Made by a program: the position numbers and the translations under genes. A DNA stretch of 8,544 nt, from the NCBI GenBank assembly GCA_013812985.1, contig JACCSN010000848.1:1-8544 (forward strand), given 5' to 3'. The stretch comes from Hyphomicrobiales bacterium (GTDB lineage Bacteria; Pseudomonadota; Alphaproteobacteria; Rhizobiales; Afifellaceae). Position 1 is the stretch's first letter, and each line of letters begins with the position of its first letter. Shown in pieces: positions 1 through 6,027 of the stretch. The notes beneath the pieces were generated by a model, which saw only the letters and a program-made list of their open reading frames with translations, was not told the origin of the DNA and did not search any database.

Positions 1-318
1 TCATGGCAGTAGGAAGACCCGCTTCAGTGGGACCTGCGCCGGCACGTTATCCGTGTCGGTTTCCATGATGTTGGCCATGTGCTTCCACCAGCGTTTCACG
101 ATCTCCGTGTCGGGCAGCTGGCCCATCGTGTGATCGTCGCTGCGCGTCAGGATGGCGAACAGGTGGTTGGTCTCCGGGTCGTGCCAGATGGAATAGTCCG
201 AAACGCCCGCGGCTTTGAGCGCATCGACCAGCTCCGGAAAGATCGCATCGTGCCGCCGTTCGTATTCGGCGGACTGTCCCGGATTGAGGTTCATGCGGAA
301 GGCAATGCGTTCTGGCAT
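1..318 (-). CDS. rhaM: RhaM-family sugar mutarotase (L-rhamnose or L-fucose)
   Basis: Complete 105-residue cytosolic protein, about the length of E. coli RhaM (104). The family interconverts the alpha and beta anomers of L-rhamnose; some COG3254 members act on L-fucose instead. Family landmarks are present: RRH with the catalytic His at 23, Tyr42 in DYSIW, the Trp pair in RWWKHM at 77-78, and the VFLLP ending. The ATG at 318 has a GAGGG about 9 bases upstream. Its start overlaps the 3' end of the broken regulator gene by 28 bp, so it is the most downstream gene of the minus-strand operon seen here. The window begins exactly at its stop codon. Family assignment is firm; the sugar is inferred from context. 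No sign of decay, unlike its upstream neighbour. Confidence 0.93.
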   Translation of the reverse strand: MPERIAFRMNLNPGQSAEYERRHDAIFPELVDALKAAGVSDYSIWHDPETNHLFAILTRSDDHTMGQLPDTEIVKRWWKHMANIMETDTDNVPAQVPLKRVFLLP

Positions 319-1129
319 GCGGAGCTACCCTCGCGGCCCGGCCGCGGCCATGACTCGATCGTGGTGTCGCGCACGTGCTCCAGGTGACGGCGATAGGCGG
401 CGACCACCCCTTCGGCGTCGCCGGCCGTCACGGCCTCGGCCACCTCGCAATGCTGCGCTACACTGTTCTCGATGACGCCCGGCATTGCGCTGGCGACGCG
501 CCGCATGTCGAGCCCGACATCGTACAGCCCTTGCGCTGCGCCGACAGCAGGCGGTTGCCGGCCGCATCGTTGAGCGCCTGATGATATTCGATATCGAGCA
601 GGCGAAAGGCAACCGGATCCTGGTGGAAGGCGCGCCCGTCGACCGCGAGCTTGAGAATGCGCTGCCGCTACTCCGGGCTCGCCCGCTCGGTGCAGAGCCG
701 GACGAGTTCCAGGTCAACGACCGCGCGCGCCTCGAAATGCTCGTGGACGTCGTAGTCGCCCACGGACAGCATGACGTTGAACTGGGCGACCAGCCGGCTC
801 GGCGACAGATCGGTGACGGTGTAGCGCCCGCCCTGGCGGCTCTCCAGAACACCCATGAGCGTCAAGGCTTTGAGCGCCTCGCACAACGGCGGCCGGCTGA
901 TACCGAAGGCGATGCCCATCTGCTGCTCGGTCGGGAGCCTGTCACCGGCTTTCAGGTTGCCGCTCTTGAACATGGCCATGATGCGGTTGGCAACCTACTC
1001 GGAGAGAGACCGGCGCTCCAGCGTCGCGCCGGCGAAATGGGGCGGCGCCAGCTCGGGTGTCACGGCGAATACATTCGGCCCAGTGGTCTGCGCGGCTTTC
1101 AGGCGATCCTGGTGCGCGAGCTTCCCCAC
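291..1129 (-). pseudogene. Broken FCD-domain GntR-family transcriptional regulator
   Basis: The best reconstruction starts at a GTG at 1129 (AGGG nearby), 10 bp after the lactonase gene, and ends at 291: about 280 codons, normal for FCD regulators. The winged helix-turn-helix lies at codons 46-108 (LKAGDRLPTEQQMG, ISRPPL, ESRQGGRYTV). The FCD ligand-binding domain follows, with EARAVVDLELVRL, FRLLDIEYHQAL, QHCEVAEAV and HLEHVRD supplying the usual acidic and His metal-site positions. Four lesions are visible: TAG at 995-997 (codon 45, between LSE and VANRI); TGC (Cys) at 881-883 where the family has a conserved Arg (PPLREAL); TAG at 668-670 (codon 154, between ASPE and RQRIL); and a one-base loss near 537-538, after which the frame changes and homology resumes as QGLYDVGLDMRRVA. 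An internal start at ATG 979 would give only about 103 residues, lacking the first helix and most of the FCD domain. The intact gene probably controlled this locus through the operator at about 4190. Confidence 0.9.
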
Positions 1130-1139
1130 TGAATTCGCC

Positions 1140-2021
1140 CTAGAGACCAAGCCGGTAGAAAGCGTTGGCGTTGTCGCGGTAGATCCTGCGGGTTTCCGCC
1201 TCCGAGAGGCCTATCTCGGCAAAGGCGCGGTCGAGCACCTCGACCCATCGCGGCAGCGTGGTCGCCTGCAGGCACACGGGATAGTCCCCGGCGTAGACAG
1301 TCCGCGCCACGCCGAAGGCCTCGATCGTGGCCTCGATATACGGCCGGAGGTCCGCTTCGGTCCAATGCGCCCAGTCCGCCTCGACCGGCAGGTCCGACAG
1401 CTTGCACCACAGGTTCGGGTGCTTCGAGAGTTCGGCGACGTCGCTACGATATTGCTCGATTGCGCCTTCCTTGATGCCCGGCTTGCCGCAATGATCGAGG
1501 ATCATCGGCACGGCGGGCACGCGCTTCACGAACTCGCGGACGATGTCCATCTGCGTGTGGTTGACGTTTATTTCGAAGTGCATACCGAACTTTTCGAGCA
1601 GGTTGACGCCCTCGACGAAAGTGTCGCTGAGCGTGAGCGCGCGCGGATTTGCATCGAATTCGACAATGCGGCGGATGCCTTTGACGGTCGGGTGCCGCTC
1701 GGCCATCTCGGCGAGGATCGGCTCGGCGCCCCTGCCCTTCTCGAGCGGCGCCATTGGCACGATTGCCCTTATACGCACATCGCGCGCCGCCTCGTCCTCA
1801 ACGAACGCGACCTCCTCCAGATACTGGCCGCGCTCCGGCGTGAAATCGGCGTAGCATTCCAGGAACACCAGCGCCTCGACCTCTGTCCCGGCGGACTCGC
1901 GCTGGTAGTCCTCGATGTGATAAGGCCGGTCGAACAGCGGTTTGCCCTTGATCCAGGCGTAATCGAGCCGCTGCGGGTCCCAGATATGCAGATGCGTGTC
2001 GATAATGGGGAAGTTCGGCAT
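1140..2021 (-). CDS. Amidohydrolase-2 family sugar lactonase (COG3618)
   Basis: Complete 293-residue cytosolic TIM-barrel hydrolase. Members in such clusters open L-rhamnono- or L-fucono-1,4-lactone to the aldonate. Metal-site motifs are in place: DTHLHIWD at 8-15 (HxH at 10 and 12), ILDHCGKP with Asp176 and His177, and AGDYPVC with Asp246, the counterpart of the family's GSDWP. Start ATG at 2021 follows an AGG a few bases upstream and lies 8 bp after the dehydratase stop codon; the stop is TAG. Its place between the dehydratase and the regulator in one operon supports the step between dehydrogenase and dehydratase. Substrate is inferred; family is firm. No lesion seen. A related activity, such as 2-pyrone-4,6-dicarboxylate hydrolysis, is possible for the family but does not fit the neighbours. 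Confidence 0.88.
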   Translation of the reverse strand: MPNFPIIDTHLHIWDPQRLDYAWIKGKPLFDRPYHIEDYQRESAGTEVEALVFLECYADFTPERGQYLEEVAFVEDEAARDVRIRAIVPMAPLEKGRGAEPILAEMAERHPTVKGIRRIVEFDANPRALTLSDTFVEGVNLLEKFGMHFEINVNHTQMDIVREFVKRVPAVPMILDHCGKPGIKEGAIEQYRSDVAELSKHPNLWCKLSDLPVEADWAHWTEADLRPYIEATIEAFGVARTVYAGDYPVCLQATTLPRWVEVLDRAFAEIGLSEAETRRIYRDNANAFYRLGL

Positions 2022-2029
2022 CGGGCGCC

Positions 2030-3205
2030 TCAGCTCGTCAGCTTGAATTCGGTCGGATCGGGCGTCTTCAATGTCAGCCCGAAGCCCGGCTTGTCGTCGG
2101 CGAGGTCGACCGCGCCGCTCTCGGCAACCAGCTCGCCCTCAAAAATGTACCAGAACAGCTCGTTGCCGACCTCGACCGGTACCTTCGGGAAGTATTCGGA
2201 GATCGGCGCCGCGTAGCTCGACATCGAGAGGTGGTAGTTGTGCATCTGCCCGGCATGCGGGATGACCGTCACGTCATAGGCCTCGCAGAGGTCGGCGATC
2301 TTCTTGGCCGCGGTGATGCCGCCGGCCCTGTTCACGTCGAACTGCGCGATATCGAACGCTTTCAGGTCGAGCGCCTGGCGGAAGCCGTGCAGCGTGTATT
2401 CGTGCTCGCCGCCCGCGATAGGGACATAGTTGAGGGCGCGCAGCTCGGCATAGCCGGCAAGGTCGTCGGCGATCACCGGCTCCTCGACCCACCGCAGCTG
2501 GAACGGCTCAAGCGCTTTCAGCATGCGCTTGGCATATTCCAGCGTCCAGCCCATGTAGCAATCGGCCATCAGGTCGATGTCGGGGCCGACCGCCTCGCGC
2601 GCGGTGCGCACCAGATCGAGGTTCTTGTTGATGCCGGCGATCCCGTCCTTGGGACCCCAGCCGAAGCGCAGCTTGACCGCCGAGAAGCCCTCGTCGGCAT
2701 AGGCCTTTGCTTCCGCATGAAGCGCGTCGAGCGGCTGGCTGTAGAGCCGGCTGGCATAGACCGGCAGCTTCGCTTTGGTCCGCCCGCCGAGCAGCTTGAA
2801 GACGGGCTGGCCGAGGATTTTGCCCTTGGCATCCCAGATAGCAAGGTCGACGGCGCTGATCGCCGTCATGCCGATCCCCTTGCGGCCGAAGGGCAGCGTG
2901 CGCCGATACATCGACTGCCAGAGATATTCACTGTCGAGCGGATCGGCGCCGATCAGGAGCGGCTTCAGGTAGGTGTCGATGGTGGTCTTGGTAGCGTGCG
3001 GGGCGAGCGCCGCGTTGCCAATGCCGACCGTGCCGTCGTCGCAGGCAATTTCCACCACCAGCCAGCCGAGGAAACGGAAGCCAGCGATCGATCCGGTCGT
3101 GTCGGCGACGACGTCGCTGGCGCTGGTGCAGAAGTGCGGGGGCATGGGCACCACGGGGCCGATCCATTCCCAGATCGTAGTGCGCACATCGGCGATGCGG
3201 GGCAT
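2030..3205 (-). CDS. Enolase-superfamily sugar-acid dehydratase (L-rhamnonate/L-fuconate type)
   Basis: Complete 391-residue mandelate racemase/muconate lactonizing enzyme family protein. It would remove water from a 6-deoxy-L-aldonate to give the 2-keto-3-deoxy acid, using Mg2+. An N-terminal capping domain (1-130) ends in the signature SAVDLAIWDAKGK (118-129), followed by the barrel. Visible active-site elements: K178 in KLRFGWGPKDG, metal ligands D215 (MADCYMGW), E241 (RWVEEP) and E267 (GGEHEY), and the likely D290-H317 acid/base dyad (QFDVNRAGG, VIPHAGQ). The FGWGPKDG segment recalls the HWGPHDG of E. coli L-rhamnonate dehydratase RhmD, and the length is close to its 405. ATG 3205 has GGAG 5 bases upstream, and the gene lies 11 bp after the aldolase stop. 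Exact substrate (rhamnonate, fuconate or a related acid) is not settled by sequence alone. Intact. Confidence 0.88.
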   Translation of the reverse strand: MPRIADVRTTIWEWIGPVVPMPPHFCTSASDVVADTTGSIAGFRFLGWLVVEIACDDGTVGIGNAALAPHATKTTIDTYLKPLLIGADPLDSEYLWQSMYRRTLPFGRKGIGMTAISAVDLAIWDAKGKILGQPVFKLLGGRTKAKLPVYASRLYSQPLDALHAEAKAYADEGFSAVKLRFGWGPKDGIAGINKNLDLVRTAREAVGPDIDLMADCYMGWTLEYAKRMLKALEPFQLRWVEEPVIADDLAGYAELRALNYVPIAGGEHEYTLHGFRQALDLKAFDIAQFDVNRAGGITAAKKIADLCEAYDVTVIPHAGQMHNYHLSMSSYAAPISEYFPKVPVEVGNELFWYIFEGELVAESGAVDLADDKPGFGLTLKTPDPTEFKLTS

Positions 3206-3216
3206 ATCGTCTCCGG

Positions 3217-4116
3217 TCAGCCGGGAAGCGGGCCGAGTTCGGCGGCGAAGCGCCGAGCCCAGGCAGCGCCATGAACCGTGGCGGTATCGGAAGGGCCGCG
3301 ATCGGCGCTTGGCGGCAGGCCGAGCCGATGCGCGGCGATCAGCTTCCCGTAGAGGACGAAATGCGCCAGTCCCTGCATGATGAAGCCGAGCGTTGGCAGG
3401 ACCTTGCGGTAGAGCGCTTCGGCCTCGGCTTCATCGCCGGCCCGCATGGCCTTTTCGATGCCGACCTGGAAATCGACCGTTTCGATGCCGGGGATCATGC
3501 CATCGACGCCGGCGCGGAAATTGTCCGTGAGCTCAAGGCCGGCGCGGCCGTTGAACACCTTCATGCGCCCGCCGACCGTCTCGACGACCCCGGCGACCGT
3601 AACGGCGCTGCTCTCCGCCTTCACGACAGCGACGTTCGGATGCGCCGTGTGCAAGGCGAGAAGCTCGGCCGGCGACAGGCCAATGCCGAGGAATTCCGGC
3701 GCGTTCTGGATGCCGACCGGGCAGTCGACGCTGTCCGCCACGGCGCCGAAAAAGCCGATCAGATCGGCCGCCGAAGCCGGCGGGCGCGGCGGCTGCAGGA
3801 TCAACCAGGCGGCACCGGCGTTCCGCGCAAAACGCGCGCTGTCGATCATGTCCGGCACATTGCCGTCGGCCACGGTCACGGCAATCGGCAAGCGGCCGCC
3901 GACCGCTTCGGTAACCCATTCCACCGCGGCCCGGCGCTCCGCCCGGCCGAGCTTGCCGACTTCCGTCCCGAGCCCGAGCACCGAGACGCCCGCAGCGCCG
4001 GATGCCACCGCCGCCGCCACCTGCCGCACGAAGGGCTCGCGCAAGAGGTCGCCCTCACCCCCAAAAAAGGCGTAGAGCATGGGATAGGTGCCGCCGATCT
4101 GCGGAGCTGCGCTGAT
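3217..4116 (-). CDS. DHDPS/DapA-family 2-keto-3-deoxy sugar acid aldolase or dehydratase, start codon apparently lost
   Basis: Class I (Schiff-base) TIM-barrel lyase. In this setting it would cleave 2-keto-3-deoxy-L-rhamnonate or -fuconate to pyruvate and L-lactaldehyde. Numbering from ATG 4080, the Schiff-base Lys is K154 in VAVVKAESS, and NGRAGLEL (177-184) and GMIPGIE (194-200) are typical. The Tyr of the DHDPS YNVP motif is Gln125 (GIQNAPE), as I recall from some sugar-acid subgroups. The start is odd. Coding similarity runs upstream of ATG 4080 through SAAPQIGGTYP, needed for the first barrel strand. Just before it sits ATC at 4114-4116, with GGAG 6 bases ahead, exactly where an ATG would give a 299-residue protein. 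The coordinates use that ATC. ATG 4080 would yield 287 residues with a clipped first strand and a poor ribosome site. The far-upstream GTG at 4236 is unlikely, since it would place the operator inside the gene. The gene may be poorly expressed or inactive. Confidence 0.75.
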   Translation of the reverse strand: MSAAPQIGGTYPMLYAFFGGEGDLLREPFVRQVAAAVASGAAGVSVLGLGTEVGKLGRAERRAAVEWVTEAVGGRLPIAVTVADGNVPDMIDSARFARNAGAAWLILQPPRPPASAADLIGFFGAVADSVDCPVGIQNAPEFLGIGLSPAELLALHTAHPNVAVVKAESSAVTVAGVVETVGGRMKVFNGRAGLELTDNFRAGVDGMIPGIETVDFQVGIEKAMRAGDEAEAEALYRKVLPTLGFIMQGLAHFVLYGKLIAAHRLGLPPSADRGPSDTATVHGAAWARRFAAELGPLPG

Positions 4117-4122
4117 CTTCTT

Positions 4123-4126
4123 CTCC
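4123..4126 (-). promoter_or_regulatory. Shine-Dalgarno sequence in front of an ATC codon
   Basis: Minus-strand GGAG followed by AAGAAG and then ATC AGC GCA. Its 6-base spacing is ideal for initiation at 4116, and it argues that this position was the original start of the DapA-family gene (expected ATG, now ATC). No ATG, GTG or TTG in the right frame lies at a suitable distance. Confidence 0.55.
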
Positions 4127-4172
4127 GCCCTGAGCAGGCTGTCATTTCGCAAGAGCCTTGGCGGGGCGAACG

Positions 4173-4204
4173 AACTTGTCAAACTTTTTCTTGTCGGACA
4201 AGTT
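4173..4204. promoter_or_regulatory. FCD/GntR-type operator and divergent control region
   Basis: A perfect 13-bp palindrome, CTTGTC-G-GACAAG, lies at 4190-4202. It has the TTGTCnGACAA form expected for operators of FCD-domain GntR regulators. A further CTTGTC half-site at 4175-4180 repeats the left arm 15 bp upstream, and AACTTGTC (4173-4180) pairs with GACAAGTT (4197-4204) as an 8-bp inverted repeat. The block sits between the divergent aldolase and dehydrogenase genes, so one repressor could control both operons. A minus-strand TTGACA (4177-4182) overlaps it and could be a -35 element, but I find no good -10 at 17 bp. On the plus strand TTGACC (4205-4210) and TAATAG (4221-4226) are only 10 bp apart, so they do not form a standard promoter. 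The operator call rests on the palindrome and context. Confidence 0.65.
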
Positions 4205-4251
4205 TTGACCAAACACGCTGTAATAGGTGCGCGCACTTGGGGGATCGTCGT

Positions 4252-4482
4252 GTGACAGACTTAGTCTTCACATTTCGGCATGTTGGCACGACGGAGCTGC
4301 GGATCCCGGCGTTCGGCCTCGCAAAGGCCCATATCGGCGAACGCTACGCGCCGGTCCCTCAAGCGAATTCGCGGGGGACCCTCGAGGCCGCGTGGGATAG
4401 GGGCGTCCCCTTCTACGATACGGCGCTTTGGTCCGGCCCGTGGCTGATCGAACCTGCCGCCCCCCTTCCGGCCGGGCACTAG
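4252..4482 (+). pseudogene. Truncated aldo/keto reductase (sugar 1-dehydrogenase) remnant
   Basis: Opens with GTG 4252, preceded by GGGGGA 7 bases upstream, and runs 76 codons to TAG. Residues 1-60 match the N-terminus of AKR-family L-fucose/D-threo-aldose 1-dehydrogenases: VTDLVF, ELRIPAFGLAKAHIGERYA, TLEAAWDRGVPFYDTA. The family is about 300-340 residues, so roughly three quarters is missing. The catalytic Asp is kept (D56 in FYDTA), but the Tyr expected five residues later (WYG) is Ser (WSG). After about residue 67 the similarity ends in a Pro/Ala-rich tail. In another frame, RALGQPRDE (about 4473-4499) resembles the next conserved AKR stretch, which suggests small indels plus a large deletion. 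The intact enzyme would oxidise the free sugar to its lactone, the step before the lactonase encoded in the opposite operon. It cannot be functional as it stands. Confidence 0.8.
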
Positions 4483-4491
4483 GGCAGCCGC

Positions 4492-6027
4492 GTGATGAAG
4501 GAGCCGCGAGCCGCAGCCGACGATACCCCGCTCATCGCGGCGCGCGGGATCTCCAAGCAGTTCGCCGGCATCGAGGTGCTGCGCGACGTCGACCTCGATC
4601 TCCGGCGCGGCGAAATCCACGCGCTCTTGGGCGAGAACGGTGCCGGAAAATCCACCTTTGCCAAGATCCTCGCCGGCGTGTATCGACCAACGCGCGGAAC
4701 GCTGGCGCTGAACGGCACGCCGGTCGAAATCCACAACCCCATTGCCGCCCAGAAGCTCGGCATTACCCTGATCCATCAGGAGCCGATCTCGTTTCCTGAC
4801 CTGTCCGTGGCCGAGAACCTTGTGCTCGGCCGTAGCGACGGCGGGCTGCTGTCGCGCGTGCCCTGGGACGCCGTGACCCGCAACGCCCGACGGCTGATGA
4901 ACTTGCTCGGCGTCAAGATCGACGTGACCAAGCCGATGCGCGGTCAATCCATCGCCGACCAACAGATGGTGGAGATCGCGCGCGCCCTCGACAGCGACAG
5001 CCGGCTCATCATCATGGACGAGCCGACGGCGCCGCTAACGCCGAAGGAGGTCGAGACGCTTTTCACCATTGCACGCCGGCTCCGCGACGAGGGACGCACC
5101 ATCGTCTTCATCAGCCACCGCCTGGAGGAGGTGCGCGCGCTCTGCGACCGCGTCACCATCTTCCGCGACGGAGCCAAGGTGGAGACGGCGCCGGCCGCGA
5201 GCCTGAGCGATGCTGACATCATCCGCCTGATGATCGGGCGACCGCTTAGGGAATACATGCACAAGCAACGGGCTGCGATCGGCGACGTCGCCCTGGCCGT
5301 TGAAGGGCTGACCCTCCCGGACAGGTTCACCGACATCAGCTTCGAAATCCGCAAGGGCGAGATCGTCGGCCTTGGCGGGCTAGTCGGCGCCGGCCGCACC
5401 GACGTCGCGCGCGCTCTATTCGGCGTGGCACCGGCGGCGAGTGGCCGCGTGCTGGTCGACGGCAAGCCCGTCGCCATCAAGGAGCCGTCCGAAGCCATCG
5501 CTTTGGGGGTCGCCTTCGTCCCGGAAGACCGCGCCGTGGCCGGCATTTTCCGCACCCTCCCGGTCGAGCAGAATATCACCGCCGCCGTTCCCGGCCGCAT
5601 CGCGAGGCGCGGAATTATCCGACGCGGGCTTGAGAAGACGCTCGCGACGGAATCGGTGCAGAAACTCCGCATCCGCCTCGCCTCGCTGCGCCAGCCAATC
5701 GGCGAGCTCTCGGGAGGCAACCAGCAGAAAGCCATCCTCGCCCGCTGGCTCCTGACCAATCCCAGCGTTCTCATCCTTGACGAGCCGACGCGCGGCATCG
5801 ACATCGGCGTCAAGGCCGAGCTCTACGACATGATCGGCGAGCTCGCCGCCAGCGGACGCGCGATCCTCCTCATCTCCTCCGAGCTGCCGGAGCTGCTGGC
5901 GCTCTGCGACCGCGTGCTGGTCATGTCGGAGGGCCGCCTCACGGCCAACCTGTCGCGCGCCGACGCGACGCAGGAAAGCATCATGAGCGCGGCGGTGCCG
6001 CGTTCGGCCCAGCCATTGGCCGCATGA
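4492..6027 (+). CDS. CUT2-family sugar ABC transporter, double ATP-binding subunit (RhaT/RbsA-like)
   Basis: Complete 511-residue peripheral ATPase with two fused nucleotide-binding domains, as in RbsA, XylG and rhizobial RhaT. Domain 1: Walker A GENGAGKST (47-55), Q-loop HQEP (95-98), Walker B LIIMDEP (172-178), switch His209 (FISHR). Domain 2: degenerate Walker A GLVGAGRT (296-303) with Arg for Lys, normal for CUT2, then LSGGNQQK (406-413) and LILDEPTRG (427-435). The first signature reads GQSIADQQ (151-158), with Gln where the family usually has Leu. The start is either GTG 4492 or the adjacent ATG 4495. Both lie just after the dehydrogenase remnant, inside sequence that looks AKR-derived in another frame. 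The stop overlaps the next start in ATGA. It powers import of the pathway sugar, inferred as L-rhamnose or L-fucose. Confidence 0.9.
   Translation: MMKEPRAAADDTPLIAARGISKQFAGIEVLRDVDLDLRRGEIHALLGENGAGKSTFAKILAGVYRPTRGTLALNGTPVEIHNPIAAQKLGITLIHQEPISFPDLSVAENLVLGRSDGGLLSRVPWDAVTRNARRLMNLLGVKIDVTKPMRGQSIADQQMVEIARALDSDSRLIIMDEPTAPLTPKEVETLFTIARRLRDEGRTIVFISHRLEEVRALCDRVTIFRDGAKVETAPAASLSDADIIRLMIGRPLREYMHKQRAAIGDVALAVEGLTLPDRFTDISFEIRKGEIVGLGGLVGAGRTDVARALFGVAPAASGRVLVDGKPVAIKEPSEAIALGVAFVPEDRAVAGIFRTLPVEQNITAAVPGRIARRGIIRRGLEKTLATESVQKLRIRLASLRQPIGELSGGNQQKAILARWLLTNPSVLILDEPTRGIDIGVKAELYDMIGELAASGRAILLISSELPELLALCDRVLVMSEGRLTANLSRADATQESIMSAAVPRSAQPLAA

Noticed and set aside
668..997. TAG read as a sense codon (stop-codon recoding) in the regulator
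   Set aside because: TAG is also the normal final stop of the lactonase gene (1140-1142) and the second permease, and the regulator also has a frameshift that recoding would not fix.
855..2216. Long plus-strand open frame (453 codons) antisense to the lactonase
   Set aside because: It lacks recognisable domains, is rich in Arg and spans several well-supported minus-strand genes; typical of GC-rich antisense frames.
4205..4226. Plus-strand promoter from TTGACC and TAATAG
   Set aside because: The two elements are only 10 bp apart, too close for a standard sigma-70 promoter.
3217..4236. Aldolase start at GTG 4236 (339 residues)
   Set aside because: The added residues have no family similarity, the product would exceed the usual length of about 300, and the frame would run through the operator palindrome and the divergent control region.
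2231..4251. Long plus-strand open frames antisense to the dehydratase and aldolase
   Set aside because: Composition is that of antisense shadows. Only the final part after GTG 4252 has real similarity, to AKR enzymes.
4944..5813. Minus-strand 289-codon open frame inside the ABC ATPase
   Set aside because: Ser/Arg-rich with no motif, and fully opposite a gene with all its ABC motifs in place.
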